Positions 1-8,998 of a stretch of 64,000 nt of DNA are shown piece by piece. Position 1 is the stretch's first letter. Each line of letters opens with the position of its first letter. The translations under genes were made by a program, and so were the position numbers. The stretch is from positions 372,001 to 436,000 of the forward strand of contig MKVF01000018.1 of NCBI GenBank assembly GCA_001899145.1. The letters are read 5' to 3'. The stretch is from Flavobacteriia bacterium 40-80 (GTDB lineage: Bacteria; Bacteroidota; Bacteroidia; Flavobacteriales_D; Crocinitomicaceae). Below the pieces are notes generated by a model that was not told where the DNA came from, made no database searches, and saw only the letters and a list, made by a program, of their open reading frames with translations.

Positions 1-287
1 TTAAAAAAGATAGCTTTTCTTTTGAAAATGATACGTTATCCAATAAATATGACGATAAAATCATTATCAAGAAGTTCCCTGGATTAGTATTGGATGATAT
101 ATGCAGGGCTGATATTCTTTTTGACTATGATAGTGCTATTATGAGACCATATATTCTTTGGTTTTCATTTCAGAAAGGATTTGTGCAAGTGATAACAGGA
201 GATATTGTTTGTGTAGAAATATTGACATTTCTTCCAGACTTAAAATATAGAATGATTAGAAAGGATAAAAATGCAGGGTATTTATAG
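1..287 (+). CDS. C-terminal part of a hypothetical protein, cut by window start
   Basis: The reading frame is open from base 3 to the stop at 285-287, so the gene begins upstream of the window; a TTG at 90 is not needed as a start. The visible 94 residues contain an aromatic stretch YILWFSFQKGFVQVI. I do not recognise a family. The same stretch reappears in the next gene (YNVWFSFKKGILQII), so the two are tandem paralogues. The region is visibly AT-rich compared with the sequence after 1500. Function unknown; a place in an accessory or immunity-type gene array is inference only. Confidence 0.6.
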   Translation, partial: KKDSFSFENDTLSNKYDDKIIIKKFPGLVLDDICRADILFDYDSAIMRPYILWFSFQKGFVQVITGDIVCVEILTFLPDLKYRMIRKDKNAGYL

Positions 288-393
288 TTTCTCAAGATTA
301 TAAAACGTCTGGAATTAATAAAAACAAAGATTTGGAATTAAGTTGAACAGATTTTATATTTTGTAGAAATGTGATATAAATCTATTTTGGTTA

Positions 394-947
394 ATGAGCT
401 ATTTATATATTAAAATCAGGACTTTTTATCTTGCGATTATCTTTCTACTGCTGACTTATAGTTGTGGTAAAACAGACTATACTTTAAAAATTAGTTCAGA
501 AAAGTTTCCGGAAGAAGCGTCAGAATTTCAGTTTTATAAGACAGGTAATAATCTGTATAAAATGAAGCTTGATACTCTTATTCAGGGACAAGTACACTTT
601 GAGAATGATTCATTTGCATATATTGTGTTTGATAACTTTAAGGATAGAAAAATCCCTTTTTTTATACGCAATAATTTCATTGTTACGTCAGATACGATTA
701 AAGACACCCTAAATAATATTGAATTTGTGTAAGCCAAAAAGAAGGAGTGGCTTATGAGGAAATTTCTAATGTAGTGATCAGGTACAAAAAGTCGGTCGTG
801 TTTGGAGAGTATAATGTTTGGTTTTCTTTCAAAAAAGGAATCTTGCAGATTATTTATTTTGATGGTATTGTAAAAGGTTATACTATTTTTTATCCCCAGG
901 AAAAATATTACAGTAAGATTGTTGATTCATCATGTGTTAGGATTTGA
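394..947 (+). pseudogene. Frameshifted lipoprotein, paralogue of the preceding gene
   Basis: Frame 1 (394-732) encodes 112 residues starting with a signal peptide and a lipobox-like LLTYSC (Cys about residue 24), then stops. The downstream frame, open from 723 to the stop at 945-947, continues with QKEGVAYEEISNVV and YNVWFSFKKGILQIIYFDG. This aligns along its length with the C-terminus of the gene at 1-287. The two halves fit one protein of about 180 residues if one base has been lost near 727-735. It is therefore probably a broken lipoprotein gene, though a sequencing error or programmed shift cannot be excluded. No known domain recognised. Confidence 0.6.
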
Positions 948-1160
948 ATGAAAGGAAAAGATAATAGTATTTTATTTGTTATAAATAGGTGTGTGTGATG
1001 CTGTCCTTTTTTTCATAAAGATAGACAAGGTTTATATAATTGATAGATTCTATTCATACAAACCAGTGGTAATATCTCTGAAAAATATTGATAGTAGAAT
1101 CTTTAAGGAATTAGTAAGATAGAATGAGAAGGAGTATTCATAATAAAAATGGACTAAACA

Positions 1161-1451
1161 ATGAATGAAGACGAACAAATATTACTTTTTAGTTATCTCC
1201 TTTTTTGGACGACGTTTGCTTTTTTACTTATAAAGAATAAGTATAATAAACAGATATTAATAATTAACCTGACAATTCATGTAATTTATAGCTCTTATTT
1301 TTTACACTGTCTATTTTATCGGTCATATGGAAACGGGACAGCATTAGCATGGTGGTTTTACCTTTTGCTATTACTTTGGACTCATTGTATTATTAACCTA
1401 GGGCAACTGATTCATTTAATTATCAAGGCGAAAAAGCAAAAGATAAATTGA
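1161..1451 (+). CDS. Small hypothetical membrane protein
   Basis: Predicted 96 residues, ATG start. Three hydrophobic stretches (about residues 7-25, 31-50 and 61-88) suggest three membrane segments, with a basic tail (KAKKQKIN) expected in the cytoplasm. I do not recognise a family. It sits in the same AT-rich stretch as the two upstream paralogues and is convergent with the DinB-like gene. The 213 bases before it show no obvious promoter or gene. Confidence 0.5.
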   Translation: MNEDEQILLFSYLLFWTTFAFLLIKNKYNKQILIINLTIHVIYSSYFLHCLFYRSYGNGTALAWWFYLLLLLWTHCIINLGQLIHLIIKAKKQKIN

Positions 1452-1508
1452 CATAATTAAAAACCCAACGAACACTTGGATAACGCTAAAAATTATTCAA
1501 CACATATC

Positions 1509-2063
1509 TTAATATTGTATCTCTCTTTCAACTCGTTCAATCTGCGCCATGTGCCGTATAATATGATTGATCACAAAGTGAAAAGTATCACCTAACTTCA
1601 GGCGGAGCAGGGGAGAAATAGACGTTTTAATCCGTATGCGGTTGAGATTTGCACCTTTTGCTTCGTTCAGCAATTCCAGCAATTCGTGTTGCTGCCCGAT
1701 AAATACCGCAATAATCTCTTTCGTCAGTGGAGCGTGCAGGTTCATCGGATCTTTGTCTTTGAACGTTTTCATCTTATTCAGCTTCTCTTTCGGAAGCATG
1801 CTCTTTGCAAAGTAATTCCCCAGCCATCCCGGTTTGACATTCGTATCGGGAGCTGCAGTTGATCGCCGGATTGCTTTCCTGATTTCAGGAAGATAATAAT
1901 CACCGTAAAGATTCAGGTGCTCCAGGCACTCAAGGATACTCCATGATTCAGTATTGCTTTTCCATGTCAGATAATTAAGATCTTTTGCATTGAGCTTTTC
2001 GGACTGATTTAAAACTTTCCGTGTTTCCTCTATCAATCCCTGGATAAATTGTTCTGTCAGCAT
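1509..2063 (-). CDS. DinB superfamily protein
   Basis: 184 residues from the ATG at 2063. The frame stays open further upstream, but that extension lies antiparallel-in-frame inside the Crp-type gene and reads as non-coding, so the shorter start is chosen. DinB-like four-helix-bundle features are visible: TESWSILECLEHLNLYGDYY near the N-terminus and HFVINHIIRHMAQIERVE near the C-terminus. These give the His of EHLN and the H-x4-H pair typical of the metal-binding triad. DinB proteins are divalent-metal proteins, some of them thiol transferases; the substrate here is unknown. It is the last gene of a CDF-Crp-DinB cluster, 59 bases after the Crp stop. Confidence 0.8.
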   Translation of the reverse strand: MLTEQFIQGLIEETRKVLNQSEKLNAKDLNYLTWKSNTESWSILECLEHLNLYGDYYLPEIRKAIRRSTAAPDTNVKPGWLGNYFAKSMLPKEKLNKMKTFKDKDPMNLHAPLTKEIIAVFIGQQHELLELLNEAKGANLNRIRIKTSISPLLRLKLGDTFHFVINHIIRHMAQIERVEREIQY

Positions 2064-2122
2064 ACCATTTATTTTAACAGGGCAAAGTTCCGGTTTATGA
2101 ACCTTAAAAACCTTGATCGAAA

Positions 2123-2641
2123 TCAAGATTTTTTTAATCTTGACAGTGTTTCCGGACTCATCCGCAGGTAATTGGCAATGTACCTGTTCGGGATTTCCTG
2201 GAAAAGCCGGGGACTTCTTTTCAAAATGCGGTTGTAACGTTCCTTCGGAGAAGTTGTCAGAATATCCACTTCCCGTTCCATTTGCTGCAGCACCAATTCT
2301 TCCAGCACGCTGATCCACCAGGATTGATGGCTTTTGTCTCTATCCAGGAACAATTTGAAATCTCTTTTTGTAATGACTTTCAGCTCACATTTTTTAATTG
2401 CCTGTATATAAAAATCCGAAGGACGCTCTGTCAGAAAAGAGTCCAGTGAAACGATGATATTGCCCGTATAGCCGAAACGGATGATCTGCTCTTCACAGTC
2501 GTCCAGCACGAACGCCCGCAAGCTTCCGCTTTCGATAAAATAAATATTGGTGTCGGCGCTCCCTTTTACTTTCAGGTATTCGTTGCGTTCCAGCATTATA
2601 ACGCTGTGCGGGAGTCCGGAAATGACAGATGAAAGCTCCAT
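2123..2641 (-). CDS. Crp/Fnr family transcriptional regulator
   Basis: 172 residues from ATG 2641, which leaves 13 bases after the cation efflux stop. A longer frame begins at 2716, but it would overlap that gene by 62 bases and add a sequence unlike the family. Residues about 10-105 form a cyclic-nucleotide-binding-like beta-roll (ERNEYLKVKGSADTNIYFIESGSLRAF, FGYTGNIIVSLDSF). Residues 130-172 form a winged helix (ERYNRILKRSPRLFQEIPNRYIANYLRMSPETLSRLKK). It lacks the complete phosphate-binding cassette of true CRP, as do many Bacteroidota members, so the ligand is unknown. It likely regulates its own cluster (inference). Confidence 0.8.
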   Translation of the reverse strand: MELSSVISGLPHSVIMLERNEYLKVKGSADTNIYFIESGSLRAFVLDDCEEQIIRFGYTGNIIVSLDSFLTERPSDFYIQAIKKCELKVITKRDFKLFLDRDKSHQSWWISVLEELVLQQMEREVDILTTSPKERYNRILKRSPRLFQEIPNRYIANYLRMSPETLSRLKKS

Positions 2642-2654
2642 GAAGCAGATTTTA

Positions 2655-3566
2655 TCAGCAATCTGTAAATGAACAGGAATGAGGAGCTGTTTCCATCTGA
2701 ACAGTCGGATGTTCAATATGAAACTTTTTCATTACTGAAATAATCGCTGTCTGAACGTCTTCTTTAGATGCCGTTTCACTGATGACAGCATGAACGGAAG
2801 CTACGGAATAAGAACCATCCAGGCTCCAGACATGTAAGTCGTGAATGCTTTCAATTCCTTCAAGGACTTCTAATTCCTGCTGTAGTGCTTCCATACTCAC
2901 ATTTTCAGGCACAGATTGCAGCAGGATTTTCATTGTGCCGGACAAATTATTCAGTGCATTGTATCCGATGAATACAGCTATGCAAAGCGTCAGCACACCG
3001 TCAATCCAGTACCAGCCGGTAAAGTAAATAATGATTGCCCCGATCAGTACTGCTATCCATCCCAATACATCTTCCAGCAGGTGCAGCATGATTGCCTTGC
3101 TGTTGTGATTGGTAGTATTACTTTCTTGATGCGTGTGCCGTTCTTCTTTTCTGATTTTCAGGAATGCAAACCCATTAATGGAAATCCCCAGAAGTGCAAG
3201 GATCAGCATTCCTAAACCGTTTACTTCTTTCGGTTCATAAAAGGAAGTGATCGCGCTGAAAACCATTAAGGCTGCTCCGGTAAGCAGGAAGACAGATAAT
3301 CCGATCGCAGATAACAGGGAAAAACGCCTGTAGCCGTAGGAGAATCGGGTAGTTCGTTTTTTACCTGATAGTTTTTCAAGAAAAACAGCGGTACCAATAG
3401 CGACAGCATCCATAAAATCATGAAAAGCGTCAGCGATAATCGCGGTGGAGTTGGTCCAGATGCCTCCGACGATCTCAATGCCGGAAAAGAGCAGGTTAAG
3501 CCAGAAAGCGACAGAAAGACTTTTTGATGTCGTATGATGATGGTGCCCGTGGTGCTGGTGTGACAT
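2655..3566 (-). CDS. Cation diffusion facilitator (zinc/cadmium/cobalt efflux)
   Basis: 303 residues, inner membrane. The N-terminus is histidine-rich (HQHHGHHHH), followed by six hydrophobic segments. The metal-site pairs of the CDF family are visible: H49 and D53 in ADAFHDFMDA (TM2) and H162 and D166 in LHLLEDVLGW (TM5). There is a His-containing loop (ERHTHQ) between TM4 and TM5. The C-terminal cytoplasmic domain (about 210-300) contains IHDLHVWSLDG, typical of the ferredoxin-like dimerisation domain. The family exchanges Zn2+ or related ions for protons. Crp and DinB-like genes follow on the same strand, suggesting one transcript. Confidence 0.92.
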   Translation of the reverse strand: MSHQHHGHHHHTTSKSLSVAFWLNLLFSGIEIVGGIWTNSTAIIADAFHDFMDAVAIGTAVFLEKLSGKKRTTRFSYGYRRFSLLSAIGLSVFLLTGAALMVFSAITSFYEPKEVNGLGMLILALLGISINGFAFLKIRKEERHTHQESNTTNHNSKAIMLHLLEDVLGWIAVLIGAIIIYFTGWYWIDGVLTLCIAVFIGYNALNNLSGTMKILLQSVPENVSMEALQQELEVLEGIESIHDLHVWSLDGSYSVASVHAVISETASKEDVQTAIISVMKKFHIEHPTVQMETAPHSCSFTDC

Positions 3567-3640
3567 TGTTGTATTTTTAGCTGTTCAAAGTTACGTTTTT
3601 TTGTCAGGATTTTTAGGACATTATGACTTTAAGATATTAT

Positions 3641-3678
3641 GACAAAAGACAAAAGACAAAAGACAAAAGACAAAAGAC
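3641..3678. repeat. Heptanucleotide tandem repeat (gacaaaa x5)
   Basis: Five perfect copies of gacaaaa (3641-3675) followed by a further gac. It lies 75 bases upstream of the efflux gene start and downstream of the peptidase terminator. It is not in a coding frame. Copy number could vary by slippage; whether it alters transcription of the efflux cluster is unknown. Confidence 0.9.
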
Positions 3679-3698
3679 TTTGAAAGTAGACACCCTGT

Positions 3699-3729
3699 AA
3701 AAAACAAAACCCGGCATTACACCGGGTTT
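3699..3729 (-). terminator. Rho-independent terminator after M16 pair
   Basis: Arms aaacccgg (3707-3714) and ccgggttt (3722-3729) with a 7-base loop. Read on the minus strand, the stem is followed by ttttgtttttt. It lies 24 bases after the stop of the 3753-5840 gene. Confidence 0.85.
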
Positions 3730-3752
3730 GTATGAACATATAAAGGAAAAAA

Positions 3753-5840
3753 TTATTTCAGAAATACTTTTCCGTCAATTTTTTGGTTGACTTTGATGGA
3801 TTTTACTTCTCCGTTGAAACCCATTTCTCCCATAATCATACTTGTTTTATGAGGAAATTTAATGCCTTCAACATCTTTGTAATCTCCGTAAGTGTTTGTT
3901 ACCTCTGTTGTCTCGTCTCCGACAGTTACGATAGAAACAGTTTTTTCTTTCTGGCCATTCATGTTGAAATAATCAAAAGATTCTCCTTTTGAATTTTCAC
4001 GTTTGATAACGTAATAATCTGCACCGTTAATGCTTTCGATACCGATTAATTCGTATTTAACGCCATTGGCAGCATAATTTAATTCTTCAAATAAACCTGC
4101 AGTTTTTTTCTTTTCATCGATCTCTTCAGGAGTCAGGTCTTTTGTTCCCTGCTGCATAACAAACTGACCACCTGTTTTTCCGTCAAAATATTGACGTTGA
4201 ACGAGCATTCCCTGAACTTCAAGAGACATTGCCGATTTATTCGGAGCCTGGAAATATTGCTTCATTGTCAATGGCATCGGAACCTGTGGAGTAGTCATAG
4301 AGATTTCCTGCTCTACAGTTTTGATTTTTTTCAATTTCTTCTTCGCTTCTGCAATTGTTTTTGAATTTGTATTCAGCAATACATATTTTTCGATCAATTG
4401 CTCTTTTGTGATATCCGCAGCGCGGGTTTCTTTCACTTTGTCCCCGAATGCATCCAGCTTCTCGATGTTTCCATCTGCGTCAAAAGGCTTGATTTTGTCT
4501 AATACTTCCTCGCTTCCGATAACAACGATCAGCAATTTTTTAGGATTGATGAATTTTTGAGAAGCATCCAGAATATTTTCTTCTGATACGGCTTCCAGTT
4601 TTTTCAGATACGTTTTATAATAATCTTCCGGAAGGCCATATTTGAAAATATTGTAGGCGAAGTCAGCATAAGTTCCCGCATCCTGCAAGGAACGTGCGAA
4701 ACGTCCTGTCATCATGGCTTTGGTCTGGCTTAATTCGTCTGCTGTTACATTTGATTCCGTGATACGGTTCAGCTCATAGATGAATTCTGTAATTGCACTG
4801 TCTGTAACGGCGTTTCTGAAATCACCTGATCCTGCGAAAAAGCTTCCGTACTCATCTGTCTTATATTGAGAGTAAGCTCCATAAGTGAAGGCCTTGTCTT
4901 CACGCAGGTTTTGCATGAAACGCGTTCCGAATCCGGAACCTCCCAAAATCTGGTTAGCAACATTGAAAGTAAGATCATTTGCATCTCCTTTTTTGATATC
5001 CAAAGGAAAAGCAACGATGATTTTAGACTGAACAGCACCTCTTTTGTTAACGAAAATCACACGGTTTCCTTGTGTGTTTTTAGGAGTGCTGTAAGTAGCT
5101 GTGAATGGTTGTGCACCTTTCCAGCTTCCGAAATTTTTCTCTGCATATTCCTTTGCTTCTGCAAGTGTCATGTCTCCGACGATCGTCAAATAACCTTTTG
5201 TCGGAGTGAACATTCTTTTGAAAGCAGCAACAACATCATCTCTGGTGATGTTTTTCAATGTTTCTTCCGTAAGAATCTCTCCGTTCGGATGCTCTTCACC
5301 GTAGATTACTTTTTTAATCACGTTTTGTCCGATAAATGACGGGTTTGATTTCCCTGCAAGCAGATCGGATTCGTACTTTGTTTTGATACGGTCAATTTCA
5401 GACTGAGGGAATGTCGCGTTATATAAAGCATCCGTGAAAAGATCTGTTGCCTTTGACAGGTGTTTTTTCAGCGTGTGCATGTAAAGCTGCTTTGCACCTG
5501 AGTTAATGGAAAGACCGATGAAATCTTTTTCATTGTCAAACTGGTCTTTTGTTCTTTTCGCTGTACCTGAAAGGATCAGCTCTCCCATTAGAGTAGCTGT
5601 TCCCGCTTTGTTTCCTTCCAATGCGTAATCGCTTGGAGAATTAAAATACACAGAAACAGTAGGAAGCTTGTGATTCTCGGAAAGAATAACTTTTAATCCG
5701 TTGTTTAACGTAAAAACCTGCGGGTCTTTTATTTGAATTTCCGGAGCAGCACCTGCTTTCGGACGAACTGAACGGTCAATTTGCCCAAAAGAAACTGTAC
5801 TGATTCCTGCGATAGCGAGTAATAATACTAATTTTTTCAT
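3753..5840 (-). CDS. Exported M16 peptidase, non-catalytic-type subunit with C-terminal extension
   Basis: 695 residues with a signal peptide (MKKLVLLLAIAGISTVSFGQ). Residues about 40-480 form the two-lobed M16 (insulinase-like) fold. The HxxEH zinc motif is absent; the equivalent region reads YFNSPSDYALEG...TLMGELILSGT. The R/Y substrate-side signature NLREDKAFTYGAYSQY is present, as in the partner subunits of heterodimeric M16B enzymes. The last ~200 residues (MPLTMKQYFQAPNKSAMSLEVQGM onward) resemble the outer-membrane-lipoprotein-sorting-like tails seen on some Bacteroidota M16 proteins. It follows the catalytic subunit by 11 bases, so both are probably one periplasmic complex. Substrate unknown. 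Confidence 0.88.
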   Translation of the reverse strand: MKKLVLLLAIAGISTVSFGQIDRSVRPKAGAAPEIQIKDPQVFTLNNGLKVILSENHKLPTVSVYFNSPSDYALEGNKAGTATLMGELILSGTAKRTKDQFDNEKDFIGLSINSGAKQLYMHTLKKHLSKATDLFTDALYNATFPQSEIDRIKTKYESDLLAGKSNPSFIGQNVIKKVIYGEEHPNGEILTEETLKNITRDDVVAAFKRMFTPTKGYLTIVGDMTLAEAKEYAEKNFGSWKGAQPFTATYSTPKNTQGNRVIFVNKRGAVQSKIIVAFPLDIKKGDANDLTFNVANQILGGSGFGTRFMQNLREDKAFTYGAYSQYKTDEYGSFFAGSGDFRNAVTDSAITEFIYELNRITESNVTADELSQTKAMMTGRFARSLQDAGTYADFAYNIFKYGLPEDYYKTYLKKLEAVSEENILDASQKFINPKKLLIVVIGSEEVLDKIKPFDADGNIEKLDAFGDKVKETRAADITKEQLIEKYVLLNTNSKTIAEAKKKLKKIKTVEQEISMTTPQVPMPLTMKQYFQAPNKSAMSLEVQGMLVQRQYFDGKTGGQFVMQQGTKDLTPEEIDEKKKTAGLFEELNYAANGVKYELIGIESINGADYYVIKRENSKGESFDYFNMNGQKEKTVSIVTVGDETTEVTNTYGDYKDVEGIKFPHKTSMIMGEMGFNGEVKSIKVNQKIDGKVFLK

Positions 5841-5851
5841 TGTCGTTCAGA

Positions 5852-7321
5852 TTAATCTTGTTTTGGTAAATATTTTAAAATGACTCTGTTATCTTTTGTA
5901 AGATATTCTTTTGCCACACGTTGAATATCTTCTTTGGTAACTTTCATGTATTTAGCCAGCTCATTGTTCACCAGCTCTGTTGAGCCTTGATACATATAGC
6001 TTTGTGCAAGGATCTCAGCAATATTCGAGATATCTCCGATACGCTCGATGAATTGCTTTTCGATCTGGTTTTTCACTTTTTCCAGCTCTTCGTCAGAGAT
6101 CAGCTCGTTCTGCATTTTTGTAATCTCTTCTTCAATAGCAGCGATTACTTCTGTATCTGTTTTTCCTTTTGCGTTGATAGACGCAATGATGTTCATACCC
6201 GCATTTTCTTTCAGGTAAGGGAAAGAGAAAGCAGCTGTGGAAAGTTGTTTCTTCTCTACCAGCTGTTTGTAGATTCTGGAACTTTCAGAACCAGCCAGTA
6301 CAGAGTTCATCAATTGTAATGCGTAAGCATCCGGATGGTTCTCATTTGGTAATTTGTAAACAAGGAAAACACCCGGTAAGTCAACATTGTCATAGATGGT
6401 CTTTTCTATACTTTTTGTCAGCTTATCATCGTTTTTGCCCGGACGATTGATAGCAGTCGGCATTGCGCTGTACTTTGCAATGATTTTTTTCGCTTCCGCA
6501 TTTTTAGAAGCAAAGAAATCTTTTTGATCAAAGATGGATTTGTCAACACCATACATTTCTTTGAAACGTTTATCGTCCAGTCTCAGGAAATTTCTATACA
6601 GGTTAATTGCCTGCCCGGAAGGAATAGAACCGTAATATTTGTTGATCCATTCTTTTGTCTTTTTGATATCAATATCACCCGCAATAGATAAGACCGCGTT
6701 TGAAGGAACATAATACGTCTGATAGAAATTTACGTAGTCGTCCTCGGAAGCCTGCGATAAATGCTCCATGCTGCCGATCACAGACCATCCGTACTGTGTT
6801 CCTGCATATAGATTTTCAAATGCCTGCTCGATAAATGTCCCGTAAGGCTGATTGTCGAAACGCATACGTCTTTCTTCCTTAACAACATTTCTTTGGGTTT
6901 CTATCCCTGTGCTGTCCACTTTAGCGTGCAGCATACGCTCTGCCTCCAGCCATAAACCAAGCTCTGTCTGATTGGAAGGCAGGATTTCAAAATAATACGT
7001 ACGGTCCGGAGTCGTGTTGGCATTCAATGCGCCACCGTTTTTCTCTACTAATTTACTGTATTCGCCGCGATCAATATTCACGGAACCTTCAAAAAGCAAA
7101 TGCTCAAAGAAGTGAGCGAATCCTGTCCGGTTTGGTTTTTCGTTTTGTGAACCGACATGGTACATCACGGAAACGACAGTTAGCGGATTGTCATGATCTT
7201 CATGTAAGATGACGTGCAACCCGTTTGGCAGGTCGTACTCAACATACTTGATACGCTCTTGTGCGAAGCTTACAGCCGATAAGCCTGACACAAAAAATAG
7301 GGTACCTAAAATTTTCTTCAT
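5852..7321 (-). CDS. Exported M16 zinc metallopeptidase, catalytic subunit
   Basis: 489 residues with signal peptide (cleavage expected near SFAQ, residue 21). The inverted zinc motif HxxEH is H70-F-F-E73-H74, with the third ligand at about E150 (NVVKEERRMRF). N- and C-terminal M16 lobes are both present. Most close relatives (pitrilysin, insulysin, mitochondrial processing peptidase) cut short or unfolded peptides. The start is an ATG 211 bases from the AraC gene. It forms a two-gene operon with the HxxEH-lacking partner downstream. Confidence 0.92.
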   Translation of the reverse strand: MKKILGTLFFVSGLSAVSFAQERIKYVEYDLPNGLHVILHEDHDNPLTVVSVMYHVGSQNEKPNRTGFAHFFEHLLFEGSVNIDRGEYSKLVEKNGGALNANTTPDRTYYFEILPSNQTELGLWLEAERMLHAKVDSTGIETQRNVVKEERRMRFDNQPYGTFIEQAFENLYAGTQYGWSVIGSMEHLSQASEDDYVNFYQTYYVPSNAVLSIAGDIDIKKTKEWINKYYGSIPSGQAINLYRNFLRLDDKRFKEMYGVDKSIFDQKDFFASKNAEAKKIIAKYSAMPTAINRPGKNDDKLTKSIEKTIYDNVDLPGVFLVYKLPNENHPDAYALQLMNSVLAGSESSRIYKQLVEKKQLSTAAFSFPYLKENAGMNIIASINAKGKTDTEVIAAIEEEITKMQNELISDEELEKVKNQIEKQFIERIGDISNIAEILAQSYMYQGSTELVNNELAKYMKVTKEDIQRVAKEYLTKDNRVILKYLPKQD

Positions 7322-7532
7322 TCGTTCTAAAAATTTTTGAGATGTAAAGATGCTAAAATACTTTCAATTATTATCAACAGAATGTTAGATGGCAAATAAT
7401 ATGGACGAAAGGAGATGGGTGTTGATATAGCGTAGGAGGATCTGTGGAATTTATCCGTTTGAACAAGAAGAATTTCTTATCTTCTGCACATCCGGGACGA
7501 AAATAAACTATTGTTTTTTAATGCACTGTAAT

Positions 7533-8423
7533 TCATTTAGTAAAATCAACCTCATATTTCTTTTTAAATTCCATTGGTGTTTGGCCGGTACTTTTTTTAA
7601 ATAATTTGGAGAAATAAGAATAATCTTCAAATCCGAGCTTTTCAGCGATCTGGGCCAATTGAAAATTGGGGTTGGAGATCATGCGTTTGGCTTCCAGTAT
7701 GAGACGTTCAGTGATAAGCTGGGTAGTGGTTTTATTAACGGACATTCTGGTGATTCTGTTCAGATGTTTGGGAGTAATGTTCATCCACTCAGCATATTTC
7801 CGGGGAGATTTTTCACGGACAAAATGCTGATCAATGAGCAGCTCCAGCTGGATCAGCCGGTCAGAATAGTGCTGAGGAGAAGGAGAATTTTTCTTTAATT
7901 GATGTTCGATCAGACGGGTAAGCTCAATATAGATCAGATCAATAAAAATGTGGATTTTTCTGTTTTTCAGCTGGTGATTCCCTTTGTATTCCTGAAGTAA
8001 GGTCTCAAAATAAGAAATGAATTCCTGTGTTTGCTGTTCATTCAGCTGAAGGCAGGGAGTGTTTTTGGTAGATGCGAAAAACGGATAGTGAGGAAGGGTA
8101 TTTTGTACAAATAGCTGATTGTAGAAATTTTCTGTGTGGAAGAAAATAAAGCCTTCAATGTCTTCGGATAGCTTCCAGTAATGTGTTCTTCCCGGATGCA
8201 GCATGAAAATGCTTCCCCTCGAAACGTTGAATATTTCAAAGTCAATTTCATGTGTTCCTGTTCCTTTAGTAAAAATAACAGTAGTATAGAAATTGTGCTT
8301 ATGTGGAATGTCGATCTGCTTGTGATGATGCTCCAGATGATAGCTTAGGGTACTGGTGCTGAACTGATCTGAAGGATCATTTTTTACAAAGCTGTCTAAG
8401 CTGAGGATAATGGTTTTATTCAT
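7533..8423 (-). CDS. AraC family transcriptional regulator
   Basis: 296 residues. The N-terminal ~170 residues carry cupin-like features (HHHKQIDIPHKHNFYTTVIFTKGTGTHEIDF, SIFMLHPGRTHYWKL). The C-terminal ~100 residues form the double helix-turn-helix, with the typical second helix region LAQIAEKLGFEDYSYFSKLFKKSTGQTPMEFKK. It is divergent from the DUF983 gene with a 112-base shared intergenic region, so it may control that gene or an unlinked target. Effector unknown. Confidence 0.9.
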   Translation of the reverse strand: MNKTIILSLDSFVKNDPSDQFSTSTLSYHLEHHHKQIDIPHKHNFYTTVIFTKGTGTHEIDFEIFNVSRGSIFMLHPGRTHYWKLSEDIEGFIFFHTENFYNQLFVQNTLPHYPFFASTKNTPCLQLNEQQTQEFISYFETLLQEYKGNHQLKNRKIHIFIDLIYIELTRLIEHQLKKNSPSPQHYSDRLIQLELLIDQHFVREKSPRKYAEWMNITPKHLNRITRMSVNKTTTQLITERLILEAKRMISNPNFQLAQIAEKLGFEDYSYFSKLFKKSTGQTPMEFKKKYEVDFTK

Positions 8424-8482
8424 GCAGTAAAAATAATAAAAATGTCTTTTTTGTACAAAAAATAGAGTGATTTATCTATTGG

Positions 8483-8510
8483 TTTGTTGCTGAGAGAAAC
8501 CGTACATTTG
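8483..8510 (+). promoter_or_regulatory. Bacteroidota-type promoter for DUF983 gene
   Basis: A -33-like tttg (8483-8486) and a -7 box tacatttg (8503-8510) that matches TAnnTTTG exactly, with a 16-base spacer. The ATG at 8536 lies 25 bases downstream of the box. This is the best-formed promoter in the window. Confidence 0.6.
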
Positions 8511-8535
8511 TAGCGTAATTTAATCAGTAAACGTC

Positions 8536-8931
8536 ATGAAAGAGAAGTTAACAAGTATTTTTACTGCAAAATGTCCTGTTTGTTTGAAAGGAGACGTATA
8601 TATTGTTCGCAATCCCTACGATTTAAAACATTTTGATGAAATGCATGAGCATTGTGAATGCTGTGGCCACAAATACGAGGCAGAAACCGGCTACTGGTAC
8701 GGAGCGATGTATGTAAGCTACGGACTTTCTGTTGCGATTTCGGCAACAGCTTTTCTGCTGACCTATTTCAGCGATCTGATGTTTAATCTGGATATCAATG
8801 CATTTGTTTATTTCGGAATCATTGTCGCGGCTCTGCTGGTCTTTATCCCGGTGACATTCCGGACCAGCCGGCTGATCTGGATGAACCTCTTTGTTTCTTA
8901 TGATCCTCAGAAAGTAAAAGCTTGTTCTTAG
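8536..8931 (+). CDS. DUF983 zinc-ribbon membrane protein
   Basis: 131 residues. The N-terminus holds two Cys pairs, CPVC (KCPVCLKGD) and CECCGHKYEAETGYWYGAMYVSYG, matching DUF983, a small family with a zinc-ribbon-like head and two or more membrane helices (about residues 58-80 and 88-112). The molecular role is not established. It is transcribed divergently from the AraC regulator. Confidence 0.85.
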   Translation: MKEKLTSIFTAKCPVCLKGDVYIVRNPYDLKHFDEMHEHCECCGHKYEAETGYWYGAMYVSYGLSVAISATAFLLTYFSDLMFNLDINAFVYFGIIVAALLVFIPVTFRTSRLIWMNLFVSYDPQKVKACS

Positions 8932-8947
8932 CAATATATCTTTATAA

Positions 8948-8998
8948 AAAAATCAGCGAAATATCCGTTCCATCTGCGCTATCTGCGTACTATTAATA
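8948..8998 (+). repeat. Partial copy of dispersed 'atctgcg' intergenic repeat
   Basis: The segment resembles the right half of the repeat units around 47600-48820: atccgttccatctgcg here against aatccgttcaattcgtgtcatctgcgtgct there. It sits 17 bases after the DUF983 stop in non-coding DNA. Identity is only partial. Confidence 0.5.

Noticed and set aside
2064-2318. N-terminal extension of the DinB-like frame
   Set aside because: It lies over the Crp-type coding sequence in another frame, is Pro/Gly-rich and unlike the family; ATG 2063 gives a normal-length protein.
2642-2716. Longer start for the Crp-type regulator
   Set aside because: It would overlap the efflux gene by 62 bases and adds 25 residues not typical of the domain.
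3641-3678. CRISPR-like array
   Set aside because: Seven-base units without spacers, and no cas genes nearby; it is a simple microsatellite.
4866-5339. 157-residue plus-strand frame antisense to the exported M16 gene
   Set aside because: Low-complexity Ser/Cys/Phe-rich sequence with no domain; the sense strand has a clear family match.
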